From assembly GCA_963700475.1 (NCBI GenBank), contig CAVOXR010000011.1, positions 1 to 64,000 on the forward strand: DNA of 64,000 nt, in the 5' to 3' direction. Below, piece by piece: positions 19,101 to 28,336 of this stretch (within the stretch, counting starts at the first letter, position 1; each line of letters begins with the position of its first letter). The DNA comes from Prado023 sp963700475. GTDB taxonomy: Bacteria; Actinomycetota; Actinomycetes; S36-B12; CAIYMF01. A program made the position numbers and the translations under genes. The notes under the pieces are model-generated. The model had not been told where the DNA came from, did no database searches, and saw nothing but the letters and a program-made list of their open reading frames with translations.

Positions 19101-19695
19101 CCGTCGGGTCGGCGGTGGTGCGGCGCTGGGCCCCGTGGGCGGCGCCCGCTGCCATGTGGGCGGCGTGCTCGAGCAGGCCGCCCACGGCGGCGAGTCCGTC
19201 GCGGACGCCGCCGGGGCTGCCGGGCAGGGCCAGGACGACGGCCCCGTCGAGGATCCCGCCCAGGGTGCGGGAGAGGTCGGCGGCGGGGATCCGCTCCCGC
19301 GACGCGGCCCGGATGGCTTCGCCCAGGCCGGGGAGCTCGCGCAGGCCCGCGGCGCGCAACGCCTCAGGAGTCACGTCCCGCGGCCCCGCCCCGGTCCCGC
19401 CGGTCGTGACGACGATCCGGGCGCCTGCGGCGATGTCCGCTCGCACGGCTTCGACGATGGACCCCGCCTCATCGGGCACGACGGTCACCCGGGTGACCTC
19501 ATGGCCGAGTCCCGCGAGCAGCTCGGCAGCCAGGGGCCCGGAGGTGTCGAGTGCGATCCCGTCAGCCGCAGAGTCGGAGCACGTGATCACGGCGGCGCGC
19601 GCCAGAGCCGTGGCTGGGGCGGGAGTCGTCGCCGGGGCCGGCGCCAGCGGACCGGGGCCCGGCTGTGCCGGTGCCTTGTCGGGCGTTGCGCTCAT
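18988..19695 (-). CDS. mog: Molybdopterin adenylyltransferase (Mog/MoaB family), probable 3' frameshift
   Basis: This enzyme adenylylates molybdopterin before metal insertion. After a ~30-residue Pro/Ala linker the MoCF domain starts at AAVITCSDSAADG and includes VVTTGGTGAGPRDVTPEAL and LPGSPGGVRDG. The start ATG overlaps the moaC stop. As read, the frame runs 113 nt into moaE and its last ~40 residues are arginine-rich junk. In another frame a TGA at 19099-19097 overlaps the moaE start and gives a sensible short end. One base is therefore probably missing or extra near 19130-19150. Confidence 0.87.
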   Translation of the reverse strand: MSATPDKAPAQPGPGPLAPAPATTPAPATALARAAVITCSDSAADGIALDTSGPLAAELLAGLGHEVTRVTVVPDEAGSIVEAVRADIAAGARIVVTTGGTGAGPRDVTPEALRAAGLRELPGLGEAIRAASRERIPAADLSRTLGGILDGAVVLALPGSPGGVRDGLAAVGGLLEHAAHMAAGAAHGAQRRTTADPTVDALGAGHGHRDQRVGRRRRGRARRRGGRRDVRGRGA

Positions 19696-20160
19696 CGGCG
19701 CCAGGCCCCGTTCCGGCCGCCGTCCTTGGCCTCGACCTGGACGTCGCGCAGCGCGGCGTGCGGGTCCACGGCCTTGACCATGTCGATGACCGCGAGCCCC
19801 GCGACGGCCACCGCGGTCAGGGCCTCCATCTCCACACCCGTCCGGTCCGCGGTCCGCACGGTGGCGAGGATGAGCACCTCGTCGGCGGACTCGGCAACAC
19901 GTGACCTGCACGTCGACGCCGTGCACGGCGATCGGGTGGCACAGCGGGATGAGGTCGGGGGTCCGCTTCGTGGCCATGATCCCGGCGATCCGGGCCACGG
20001 CCAGCACGTCGCCCTTCGGCACGTCCCCCGAACGGATGAGCGCGGCGGCCGAGGTGGTGACGCGTCCGCTGGCCGTCGCGGTGCGGGTGGTCACCTCGCG
20101 GCCGGCGACATCGACCATCCGGGCGTGGCCCGCAGCGTCGAGGTGGGTCAGGTCACTCAT
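19692..20160 (-). pseudogene. moaC: Cyclic pyranopterin monophosphate synthase MoaC, frameshifted
   Basis: MoaC makes cyclic pyranopterin monophosphate from the MoaA product. The N-terminal half (MSDLTHLDAAGHARMVDVAG ... TPDLIPLCHPIAVHGVDVQVTC) reads from 20160. The C-terminal half (ADEVLILATVRTADRTGVEM ... VEAKDGGRNGAWRR) reads in a second frame to 19692. The break is at about 19900-19906. Both halves are fully conserved, so one small indel separates them; it may be a sequencing error or a recent mutation. The start is 34 bp from the divergent mobA start. Confidence 0.92.
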
Positions 20161-20174
20161 GACGGCCCTTCCGG

Positions 20175-20184
20175 TAGGCGCCTA
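20175..20184. promoter_or_regulatory. Palindrome in the moaC/mobA divergent promoter
   Basis: TAGGCGCCTA is a perfect 10-bp palindrome in the 34-bp space between moaC and mobA. Its right end begins the mobA -10 box TATTGT (20183-20188). A shared operator is possible, but only position and symmetry support it. Confidence 0.35.
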
Positions 20185-20194
20185 TTGTGCAGGC

Positions 20195-21109
20195 GTGGAC
20201 GAAGTTCGGGCGACCCCATGGCCGATGGGGTGCTCGCTGCTCGTGCTCACCGGTGGTGCCAGTCGTCGGCTCGGACGCGACAAGGCCACGACGCACGTCG
20301 GCGGCCGACGACTGGTCGACCGGCTGCTGGCCGAGGTGCCGCTGCAGGTGCCCGTGGTCGTCGTCGGTCCGACCCTGGACGGGCTTGCTGGCCGCGTCAC
20401 GTTCGTCCGCGAGGATCCGCCGGGCTCCGGACCGTTGGCGGGGATCGGTGCTGGGCTGGCAGAGGTGGGCACGCCGTACGTCGGCGTGATCGCCGCCGAC
20501 ATGCCGTTCGCGCTGCCGGTCGTGGTCGAGGCGCTGTCCCGCTTGAGCGCCACGACCTCCGTGGGCGCCGGCAGCGGTCGCGTCACGGATCTGGGCCATG
20601 CCATGGGCGGTGACGATGACGCGGCGAACGGGCATGAGGTCGGGGCTGTCGTCCCGGTGGATCCCGAGGGCTACCGGCAACTGCTCTGCGCGGGCTACCG
20701 GACTGACGCCCTGCGCGGGGCACTCGATGCCCTGGGGCCGCTGGCTGGCCTGCCCGTCCGGGCCCTTCACGCAGAGCTCGACGTGATGGAATGGCCGGTG
20801 CCCGCAGCCGCACTGGCTGACGTGGACACCTGGGAGCAGCTGGCAGTCGCGCGCATGCGCGCGGCGGAGGAGGACAGGGACATGCAGGAATGGGTGGACG
20901 CCGTGAGCGCGGCACTGGGCGTGGACGTCGCCACGGACATCGACGCGATCCTCGATGTCGCGCGCGATGCTGCGCACAACGTGGACCGCCCGGCCGCCCC
21001 TGTGACGACGTACCTGCTCGGCGCTGCCGTTGCCGCAGGTGCGGATCCCGCGCGGGCCGCTGCGGTGGTCAGCGAGTTGGCCCTGGGCTGGGGTGCGCGA
21101 GAGCAGTGA
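20195..21109 (+). CDS. mobA: Molybdenum cofactor guanylyltransferase fused to a DUF6457-type domain
   Basis: Residues 1 to about 215 are a MobA-type nucleotidyltransferase with the signature LTGGASRRLGRDK and the PPGSGPLAGIGAGL loop. It would attach GMP to molybdopterin to form the bis-MGD cofactor. The last ~80 residues (MQEWVDAVSAALGV ... PVTTYLLGAAVAAG) are a small helical DUF6457-like domain, otherwise seen as a separate protein. The start is a GTG 6 nt after TATTGT, suggesting leaderless transcription. moeA follows 31 nt downstream. Confidence 0.9.
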   Translation: MDEVRATPWPMGCSLLVLTGGASRRLGRDKATTHVGGRRLVDRLLAEVPLQVPVVVVGPTLDGLAGRVTFVREDPPGSGPLAGIGAGLAEVGTPYVGVIAADMPFALPVVVEALSRLSATTSVGAGSGRVTDLGHAMGGDDDAANGHEVGAVVPVDPEGYRQLLCAGYRTDALRGALDALGPLAGLPVRALHAELDVMEWPVPAAALADVDTWEQLAVARMRAAEEDRDMQEWVDAVSAALGVDVATDIDAILDVARDAAHNVDRPAAPVTTYLLGAAVAAGADPARAAAVVSELALGWGAREQ

Positions 21110-21140
21110 CCACGTCGACCCGCAGGGAAGGCGGCGTCCG

Positions 21141-22325
21141 ATGACCCTCACCGAGCCGCGCTGGGATGAGGCGCGGGCGGCACTGGCCGAAGCGCTGCGA
21201 CCGCTGGCCCCCGTCCGACACGTCCTGGCGGTCTGCGACGGCCTGGTCCTTGCTGAGGACCTGGTCGCGCTGTGCGCCCTTCCCTCGTTCAACACCTCAG
21301 CCATGGATGGTTGGGCCGTCGCCGGTCCGGGGCCTTGGACCGTGGTCGGCCAGTCCCTTGCCGGGCGTCCGGTGCCCGGTCCGCTGACCTCGGGCCAGGC
21401 CGTCGTGATCGCCACCGGTGGGGTGGTCCCCGAGGGGGCGGCCGCGGTGGTCCGCAGCGAGGACGGTGAGGTCCAGGTGCGTTCCGGGGCCCAGGTGCTC
21501 ACCGCACCGGCACCGGACGGGCCCACGCACATCCGTCCTGCGGGTGAGGAGTGCGCCGAGGGTGAGGTGTTGGCGCCTGCCGGCACCGTGCTCAACCCGG
21601 CCCTGATCGGCCTGGCAGCCGCCGCGGGCCACGACGAGCTCCTGGTGGTTCCTGCCCCTCGGGTGGCGCTGGTGCTGTTCGGCGATGAGCTGGCCACGGC
21701 GGGCGTCCCTGCCCGCGGCCTGGTGCGCGACTCACTGGGCCCGCAGGTGCCTGCGTGGGTGGCTCGCATGGGGGTGGACGTGGTGCTCGTGGAGCGCTGC
21801 GAGGACACCCTCGCCGCGCACGTCGAGGCGATCAGCCGCGCGGCTTCGGCTGCCGATGTGGTCCTGACGACAGGGGGGACGGCGGCAGGCCCGGTCGACC
21901 ATCTGCACGCGGCGATCGCACAGTGCGAGGGCGAGGTGGTCATCGACAGCGTCGCCGTGCGCCCCGGACACCCCATGCTGGCGGCCACGCTGGATCGAGG
22001 TCGCGCCTGGCTGGTCGGGCTCCCGGGGAACCCGCAGAGCGCGATCGTGACCCTGATGAGCCTGGGTGCACCGATCCTGGCCGGGTTGGCCGGTCGACCC
22101 GCGTTGCCCGAGCTGGCCGTCGTCACATGCGCCGAGGCGGTGGGTGCGCCGGCCCACGAGGACCGGCTGGTTCTGGGTCGCCTCGTTGACGGGGGAGTTC
22201 GTCCCGGGCAGCCATCTCGGCTCCGGGATGCTGCGCGGGCTGGCGGCAGCCACGGGGTTCGGGGTGCTGCCCCCGGGTGGGGTGGTCGCCGGGGATCCGT
22301 CCGCTGGCTGCCGCTGCCCGGGTGA
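21141..22325 (+). CDS. moeA: Molybdopterin molybdenumtransferase MoeA, with two compensating frameshifts
   Basis: MoeA inserts molybdate into adenylylated molybdopterin. The 394-codon frame shows SFNTSAMDGWAV near residue 50, VLTTGGTAAGPVDHL near 245 and the LPGNPQSAIVTL motif. Near the C-terminus the frame is wrong for about 35 codons. An extra G in the run at 22191-22195 shifts out of the conserved reading (EFVPGSHLGSGMLRGLAAAT), and a missing base near 22298 shifts back into VRWLPLPG before the stop. Such a pair around a G-run looks like sequencing error. Confidence 0.92.
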   Translation: MTLTEPRWDEARAALAEALRPLAPVRHVLAVCDGLVLAEDLVALCALPSFNTSAMDGWAVAGPGPWTVVGQSLAGRPVPGPLTSGQAVVIATGGVVPEGAAAVVRSEDGEVQVRSGAQVLTAPAPDGPTHIRPAGEECAEGEVLAPAGTVLNPALIGLAAAAGHDELLVVPAPRVALVLFGDELATAGVPARGLVRDSLGPQVPAWVARMGVDVVLVERCEDTLAAHVEAISRAASAADVVLTTGGTAAGPVDHLHAAIAQCEGEVVIDSVAVRPGHPMLAATLDRGRAWLVGLPGNPQSAIVTLMSLGAPILAGLAGRPALPELAVVTCAEAVGAPAHEDRLVLGRLVDGGVRPGQPSRLRDAARAGGSHGVRGAAPGWGGRRGSVRWLPLPG

Positions 22326-22450
22326 GGGCGCTGCCCGGGTGACCCGTGCCGGCCGAGTGACTCGGGCTGACGCGGGTGAGCGGGTCGATCCATCGGCAAC
22401 CACTGCGCGGTCGGACGCTGTGCCGTAGGTGCGCATCTTGCTCATCCTCG

Positions 22451-24768
22451 TCACCGGGCTGGGAGCGAACCAGCCGTTGACGGCACCGGGACGACGCTGA
22501 TGTTGGCGGGGACGTGCTTGTGCCAGGGGGTCCCGGCCCATTCGTCGCGGTCCCGATGGTCGGTCAGCGTGTTGGTGGCGATCCCGGTGGTGACTGGGCC
22601 ACCGGTTGGATCGTCCACCGTCAGCCCGAGGCCGTTGGGCAGGGCGAGGTGGCCGGCGCGCATCGTGTCGGTGACGTCGACCTGGACGTCAACGCTGCCG
22701 ACTCGGGTGGTGAGCCGGACGTGGTCGCCGCTGCTGACGCCGAGTCGATTGGCGTCGGTGTCGCTCATGCGGAGAAGCCCGTCGGGATCACGCCGGCGCC
22801 ACTCGGGGTCCCGGATGATGGTGTTGGCGGTGAAGGCCCGCCGCTCCCCGGCGGACAGCACGTAGGGGAAGTTCCGGATCGTTGGCCGGGAACGGCCGGT
22901 CGGGCAGGGCTTCGACGGCGTCGAGCAGCTCAGGGATGTGCAGCTGGATCCGCTCGCGCGGCAGCCGCCGCCACGACTCGTCGTACTCGTCCTCGGTGAT
23001 CACCACACCATGGGACCCGGACAGGATCGCGTCGAAGAGCTGCTCGCCAGCTGCGAGCCCCTCACCGTAGCCAGCCCGCTTGACCCCGGCGGGGTCGCTC
23101 GCGGCGAGCTGGTGGGCGGCTGGCCAGAGCACCGCGGCCGCGGCGGCGCCTTCGGGCAGCGTGGGACCCAGCGTGCGGTAGAGCAGGACCGGTGCCAGGC
23201 GCCGTATCGGTGGGGTCGGCCATCAACGGCAGGAAGGCTGCGGCGTACGCGGCCCGGCCCTGCTCGGCGGCTGCGCGCAGCGGTGCGTAGTCCTGCTCTG
23301 TCAGGGCCCCGGCGGCTTCGACGAGGCGGGCGTGGATCTCGGGCTCGGCGAGCAGTCCTTCGGGTGCGGGCAGCGACGGGGTGGCGCAGGTGGTGGATGT
23401 TGCGTGGGAAGTCGAAGTTGAAGAAGGTCGCCTCGTACTTCTCGAACTGGGTGGGGGCCGGCAGGACGTAGTCGGCCAGGCGCGCGGTCTCGGTCATGGC
23501 GACGTCGATGACCACCAGCAGGTCCAGGGCCTGCAGCGCCTCGCGCATGCGCGCGCGAGTCGGCCAGCGAGTGCGCGGGGTTGGAGCTCTCGACGATCAT
23601 CGCCCGGTAGCGGGCGGGATGGTCGGCGAGGATCTCCTCGGCGATGACGTTGCACGGGACCAGACCGCCGATGATCGGTGCTCCGACCACCGGGCTGCGC
23701 GGCACGTCGTCGATGGCGCTCGGCCACGGTCGCGCCCGATCGCGGACGAGGTTGGACGGCACGTACTGGGCGCCGGGCTTGGCGAAGTTGCCGGTCAGCA
23801 TCCAGACCAGCTTCTCCAGGTAGCTGACCAGGGTGGAGTCGCGGTTCATCTGCACGCCGAGGTCCTCGAACACGGCGACCGACTCGCGCCGCGGCGATCA
23901 GCGCGGCGGCCGCGCGCACCAGGGCCTCGTCGACGCCGGCGACGCGCGCAGTACTGAGCAATGGCGGACACCGGCGAGCACGCTCTGCGACGGCACCGAA
24001 ACCGTCGGTGTGCTCCGCGATCCACGTCGTGGTCGACAAGATCTTCCTGCACCAGGACCGCGGCCAGCGCGGCGATCAGGCACAGGCGTCGGTGCCCGGC
24101 CGCACCTGCAGGTGGATATCGGCCAGCTCGGCGGTCTCGGTGCGACGGGGTCGACGACGATCATCGAGCGGTTCGGGATCCTTGGCGATCTCCTTGAGGA
24201 CGGCTGCGTGCCCGCGGGAAGCTCTGGCGACATCCACGGGTTCTTGCCCGAGGAACACCGCGACCTCGCAGTGCTCGAAGTCGCCGCGGCGTCGAGTGCC
24301 CGAGCATCTGGGCGTTGACCCAGAACTCGCCGGTCTTCTCCTGGGCCAGCGCGCTGGAGCGGTAGCGGGCGCCGAGGCGGCCATGGACGCCGCCGCAGTA
24401 GGCGCCGCCGAGGTGGTTTCCCTGCCCGCCGCCGCCGTAGTAGAAGATCGTCTCGCCGCCGTGGGCGTCGCGGACGGCCGTCGAGCCGGGCGGCGATCTC
24501 GCGCGATCGCGGTGTCCCAGTCGATCTCCTCGAAGTCGCCGTCAGGTCGTGCGCCGCAGCGGCGAGGTCAGCCGCCCGACCCGCCCGTTCTGGTAGTGGT
24601 CGAGGCGCAGGGCCTTGTTGCACGTGTAGCCCTGCGACGCCGGATGCTCCTTGTCGCCGCGGATCTTGCTCGAAGCGTGCGTCCGTCCTCGCCGAGCAGC
24701 ACCTCGATGCCGCAGTTGCACTCGCAGAGGATGCACGCGGTCGGCTGCCAGGTTCCAGGGCTGGTCAT
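22451..24768 (-). pseudogene. Molybdopterin oxidoreductase (DMSO reductase superfamily), multiply frameshifted
   Basis: Conserved blocks lie in order on one strand in different frames. They are an Fe-S motif (ACILCECNCGIEVLL, about 24740), SKIRGDKEHPASQGYTCNKA (about 24650), TAELADIHLQVRPGTDAC (about 24120), LVRDRARPWPSAIDDVPRSP (about 23740) and a molybdopterin-dinucleotide-binding C-terminus ending SVVPVPSTAGSLPAR. At least eight frame changes occur in 2.3 kb. Total length (~770 codons) is right for a formate-dehydrogenase or acetylene-hydratase-like enzyme binding bis-MGD and one 4Fe-4S cluster. The ATG at 24768 has AGGAGA before it. It is either a decaying gene or a badly sequenced stretch. 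The substrate is unknown. Confidence 0.85.
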
Positions 24769-24827
24769 CGTGGTCTCCTCATGTGGGCGGTTGGCGGTCC
24801 GACTCGAGTGGCCGGATTCAACCGACG

Positions 24828-25451
24828 TCATCGGGCGTCCAGGAGCAGGTCGATCTCGGCGGCGACGTCGTCCAGCGGGGCCACATCGCCACGCGCTCGA
24901 CACAGCACGATCGCGCCCTCGATGGCGGCCACCATGAGCGTGGCCAGCCGTTCGGCGCGAGACGGGGGGTAACCATCGGCGACGAGAAGGCCGGTGATGC
25001 TCGCGTGCCACCGCTCAAAGATGACGCGCGCACCCTCGACGGCTTCGGGGACATCCGGGCGGCTGTCCACCACGACAGCGACGACCCCGCACCCGGCACG
25101 GAAGTCGGAGCCGACCAGCAGCCTCTTCCAGAAGCGCACGAACGATGCGACGGCGGCGTGTGGATCCCCGTCTTCCAGAGCCCGGTCCAGCTTCGCGGAG
25201 ATCACATCCCCAGCCCGGTCGAGGCCGGCGAGCAGCAGCTCATCACGCCCACTCGGGAAGTGGTGGTAGACCGAGCCACGCGGTGCCCCACTGTGGGCCA
25301 GAACCGCATCGACCGTCACCCCAGCGACTCCACGCGCACCCAGAAGGACTGCGGCACTGTCGACCATCCGCAACCGGGTCGCGCCAGGGGCACGCCGCTC
25401 GGACCCGGCACGGGCGGAAGGCCCGGCACTCCCGTCAACCCCAGAGTCCAT
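24828..25451 (-). CDS. TetR-family transcriptional regulator
   Basis: This 207-aa protein has a TetR N-terminal helix-turn-helix (AAVLLGARGVAGVTVDAVLAHSGAPRGSVYHHFPSG, about residues 32-66) and a helical ligand domain. It ends 59 nt before the molybdopterin oxidoreductase start on the same strand, so it may lead that transcription unit. The ATG at 25451 is chosen because it follows an A+T-rich promoter-like stretch. The inducer is unknown. Confidence 0.88.
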   Translation of the reverse strand: MDSGVDGSAGPSARAGSERRAPGATRLRMVDSAAVLLGARGVAGVTVDAVLAHSGAPRGSVYHHFPSGRDELLLAGLDRAGDVISAKLDRALEDGDPHAAVASFVRFWKRLLVGSDFRAGCGVVAVVVDSRPDVPEAVEGARVIFERWHASITGLLVADGYPPSRAERLATLMVAAIEGAIVLCRARGDVAPLDDVAAEIDLLLDAR

Positions 25452-25699
25452 ATATGTACTATGCCATAATCCATAGCAGGTTGACGCATCCGGCTCGTCG
25501 CGCACATCGCGGCCACTCCCATGGCGAAGCGGCTCGCAAGATCCCCGACGCCGCGTACCAGCTCACCCTGAGCCGCCTCGCGGGCAACCCGCGCCGCGAC
25601 TGGGAGAGGATCGGGTCGTAGGGCAGACCCCCTACTGCTCGTCGATCCGTCGCTCTCACAGTCGGAATCGACTACCACAACAACCTGAAGGAGATCCGC
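25452..25699. promoter_or_regulatory. TetR/cupin divergent intergenic region with candidate operator
   Basis: The segment 25459-25476 reads CTATG-N8-CATAG, an 18-bp imperfect palindrome in a patch much richer in A+T than its surroundings, directly before the TetR ATG. It is a reasonable autoregulatory operator. I see no gene in the rest of the gap; the cupin ribosome-binding site AAGGAG lies at its right end. Confidence 0.5.
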
Positions 25700-26032
25700 A
25701 TGGAGCACATCGAGGCTCTTGGCGCGCTGATCGAGGTGGCGCCGGACGCGACGGTCTCGCGGACGGTGCTCAAGGGTGAGGGCGCCCGGGTGGTGCTGTT
25801 CGCCTTCGACGCCGGCCAGGAGCTCAGCGAGCACACGGCCGCTGTCCCGATCCTGCTGCAGGTCCTCGACGGCCGGCTGCGGGTGGGGGCAGGCGGCGAG
25901 CAGGTGGAGCTCACGCCCGGCGGGCTGGTCCACATCGGCTCCCGGGTGCCGCACGATGTGCTGGCCCTGGAGCCCTCCCGCATGGTCCTGACCATGCTCG
26001 ACCCGCGAAGCGCCTCACCGGGCGGCCCCTAG
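25700..26032 (+). CDS. Small cupin-domain protein
   Basis: This 110-aa single cupin barrel has the pattern GQELSEHTAAVPILLQVLDGRLRV ... LTPGGLVHIGSRVPHDVLALEPSR. The usual metal histidines are reduced to a single His in the first motif and one in the second (PHDV), so metal binding is uncertain. The start follows AAGGAG. It is divergent from the TetR gene and ends 9 nt before the SRPBCC start, but that gene seems to have its own leaderless promoter. Confidence 0.87.
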   Translation: MEHIEALGALIEVAPDATVSRTVLKGEGARVVLFAFDAGQELSEHTAAVPILLQVLDGRLRVGAGGEQVELTPGGLVHIGSRVPHDVLALEPSRMVLTMLDPRSASPGGP

Positions 26033-26041
26033 ACTCGAACC

Positions 26042-26512
26042 ATGGCAGGAGTCAGCGAGTCGATCGAGATCGTGGCCGAACCGGAGGCGGTCTACGACCT
26101 CATCGCCGACGTCTCGTCAGTCGGGCAGTTCTCCCCTGAGGCCACCGGCGCACTGGGCGCTCGTGATCGCCTGGGTGTTGGTGACACCTTCTGGGGAACG
26201 AACAAGCGAGGACCGTGGGTGTGGGCCACCCGCTGCCGGGTCACGAGCGCTGACCGGGGCCGGGCCTTCGCGTTCGACGTCGACTTCGGACCCCTGCCGA
26301 TCTCCTCGTGGTCCTACGAGATCCTCGCCACCGAGGGTGGGTGCACCGTGACCGAGTCCTGGGTCGATCGTCGTGAGGGTAAGCGTGGCAAGCTCGTCAG
26401 CCGAGCGGGCTCGATCCTGATCCCCGGACCGCGCGACGAGCACAACCTGCGCAACATCCGCCAGACGCTGGAGGCCCTGAAGCTGGCGGCGGAGTCCGGG
26501 CCCACGACCTGA
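26042..26512 (+). CDS. SRPBCC (START/Bet v 1-like) family protein
   Basis: This 156-aa protein starts SESIEIVAEPEAVYDLIADV, the standard opening of SRPBCC polyketide-cyclase-like proteins, which bind hydrophobic ligands in a deep cavity. It continues with TFWGTNKRGPWVWATRCRV and SSWSYEILATEGGCTVTESW, giving the full fold length. TAGACT lies exactly 6 nt before the ATG, suggesting a leaderless mRNA. The ligand cannot be told. Confidence 0.9.
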   Translation: MAGVSESIEIVAEPEAVYDLIADVSSVGQFSPEATGALGARDRLGVGDTFWGTNKRGPWVWATRCRVTSADRGRAFAFDVDFGPLPISSWSYEILATEGGCTVTESWVDRREGKRGKLVSRAGSILIPGPRDEHNLRNIRQTLEALKLAAESGPTT

Positions 26513-26537
26513 TCGGTGGTCGTGGCAGGATCAGTGC

Positions 26538-27503
26538 GTGCTGCGATACGCGGTGGTCGGGTCCGGGGCGGTCGGCTGCTTCTACGGCATCCGGCTGGCC
26601 CATGCGGGCGCGGACGTGCAGTTCCTCATGCGGTCCGGCTTCGAGGAGGTGCGCGCCCACGGGCTGGACCTCACCTCCCCCGAGGGCAACATCCACCTCG
26701 ACGACGTGGCCGTGGCCTCCGACTGGGCGGACCTCCGGCCATGCGACGTCCTGATCGTGGCCGTGAAGGCGACGTCCAACGCGGACGTCCTTGCGCACCT
26801 GGCCGATCACGCCGACCGACTGCTGGCTCCGGGCGCGGGGATCCTGCTCGCACAGAACGGCATCGGGGTGGAGCCCGCGTACGCCGCGGCCGCCCCCGGT
26901 CGCGAGGTCCTCGGTGGGCTCGCCTTCCTGTGCGCCCAACGATCCGGCCCGCGGAGTGTGGCGCATCTCGACTTCGGCGCCCTGACCATCGCCGTGCATG
27001 CCCCGGGCGATGCCGCTGGCGGGATCACGCCCCTCATGCGCGCCATCGCCGAGGACCTCACCGCCGCCCGGACGCCCGCCCTGCTCGATGAGGACCTCAT
27101 CCGCGCGCGCTGGCGCAAGCTGCTGTGGAACATCGGGTTCAACCCCCTGTCCGTGATCCTCGACGCGACCACCGACGAGCTGATGGCCGACCCGGGCACG
27201 GTGGCGCTGATCCGCACGCTGATGACCGAGGTCGCGGCGGTGGCAGCCGCCGAGGGGCGCGAGCTCCCGGCCAGCCTGATCGAGGACCTCCTGAGGATCA
27301 CCGCCGGGATGACCCCGTACGCCACCTCGATGAAGCTCGACGCCGACGCGGGCCGGCCGATGGAGGTGGAGGCAATGCTCGCCGAGCCCCTTCGCCGGGC
27401 CGAGCGGGCTGGGGTTGCGATGCCCAGCGTGTCCCTCCTGCACAGCCAGCTGGCGTTCCTCGATGCCCGGATGGCGCGCAGGGACGCGACGGGGTCGGCG
27501 TGA
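26538..27503 (+). CDS. panE: 2-dehydropantoate 2-reductase (ketopantoate reductase family)
   Basis: This 321-aa NADPH-dependent reductase has the nucleotide-binding GSGAVG (8-13), the KATSNADVL loop and the KLLWNIGFNPLSVI segment with the catalytic lysine region. It should reduce ketopantoate in pantothenate/CoA synthesis, though paralogues of this family act on other 2-keto acids. The GTG start lies 6 nt after CAGGAT. Its stop overlaps the HAD start (GTGA). Confidence 0.9.
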   Translation: MLRYAVVGSGAVGCFYGIRLAHAGADVQFLMRSGFEEVRAHGLDLTSPEGNIHLDDVAVASDWADLRPCDVLIVAVKATSNADVLAHLADHADRLLAPGAGILLAQNGIGVEPAYAAAAPGREVLGGLAFLCAQRSGPRSVAHLDFGALTIAVHAPGDAAGGITPLMRAIAEDLTAARTPALLDEDLIRARWRKLLWNIGFNPLSVILDATTDELMADPGTVALIRTLMTEVAAVAAAEGRELPASLIEDLLRITAGMTPYATSMKLDADAGRPMEVEAMLAEPLRRAERAGVAMPSVSLLHSQLAFLDARMARRDATGSA

Positions 27504-28296
27504 TCCGCCTGGTTGCGATCGACGTCGACGGCACCCTTCTGAACAGCCGGCACGAGGTCACGCGGGCCACGGCGGCGGCGATCGAGCGGGTCCGTCGCGC
27601 CGGCGTCGAGGTGGTGCTCACGACCTCGCGGCCACCCCGCGCTCTCTGGCCCGTCCTGGATCTCCTTGCGCTCGTCGAGCCCGCGGAGTTCATCGCGTCG
27701 CAGGGGGCGCTGACCGGCCGCTACAGCGCCGCGGGTGAGCTGTGGGTCATCGATCGGCGACCGATGCCGGTCGGCCTGGCCAAGCAGGTCGCCGCCACCG
27801 GGTCCGCGGCGGGCATGTCGGTCAACTGGTACGCCGCTGAGCGGTGGCTCGTCGAGGGCCTCGACGACCTGATCCGCGAGGAGTCCGCCATCGTGGGGTG
27901 CGCTCCGGACGTGGCCGACCTGTCGCGTCGAGCGTGGAGGGGCCCGACAAGATCCTGCTGCTGGTCGAGGCCCAGCGGCAGGACATCGCCCACGCTGGTG
28001 GCGATCCCCGAGGGACTGGTGGCCCTCGCCTCGACCCCCACCCATCTGGAGGTCACCCGCGCGGACGTGGACAAGGGCGATGCGCTGCGCCGCCTGTGCG
28101 CGCGCCGGGGGCTCCGCCCCGACGAGGTCGCCGCCATCGGGGACGGCCGCAACGACCTGGGGATGCTGGCGTTCGCCGGGGATCGCGGTCGCCCCCGCGA
28201 ACGCCCACCCCGAGGTGCTGCGCGGTCGCGGACCTGATCACGGCCAGCAACGACGAGGACGGCGTCGCCCAGGCGCTGGCCCGCATCGTCCCCTGA
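27500..28296 (+). pseudogene. HAD-superfamily (Cof-type) hydrolase, frameshifted
   Basis: The protein begins VIRLVAIDVDGTLLNSRHEVT with nucleophile Asp8 and Asp10, then shows a TTSRPP motif and the Cof-type cap. Motif IV (AAIGDGRNDLGMLAFAG) is present. The coding frame changes near 27925, 27990, 28180 and 28222. The 28180 change is an extra G in a GGGG run before ATCGCGGTCG. The end reads VADLITASNDEDGVAQALARIVP. Without the indels this would be a ~265-aa phosphatase acting on small phosphorylated compounds. It is translationally coupled to panE. Confidence 0.85.
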
Positions 28297-28336
28297 GGAT
28301 GCGTCGGGTGACCTGCGGCACGTGCGCCCCGGTGGG

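Noticed and set aside
19692..20160. A genuine moaC-mog fusion protein
   Set aside because: The open frame joining them passes through ~65 arginine/glycine-rich codons where the true MoaC C-terminus is found in another frame; the fusion is an artefact of the frameshift.
22451..24768. Selenocysteine in the molybdopterin oxidoreductase
   Set aside because: No in-frame TGA sits at an active-site position; the stops seen result from frame changes, and no SECIS-like hairpin was noticed.
25462..25699. Short plus-strand frame before the cupin gene ending near 25621
   Set aside because: It runs antisense through the TetR gene and its promoter, has no start signal and no recognisable domain.
19692..28296. 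Programmed ribosomal frameshifting in the molybdenum genes
   Set aside because: The breaks are at different unrelated sites with no slippery heptamer plus downstream structure, and some cancel each other within one gene.
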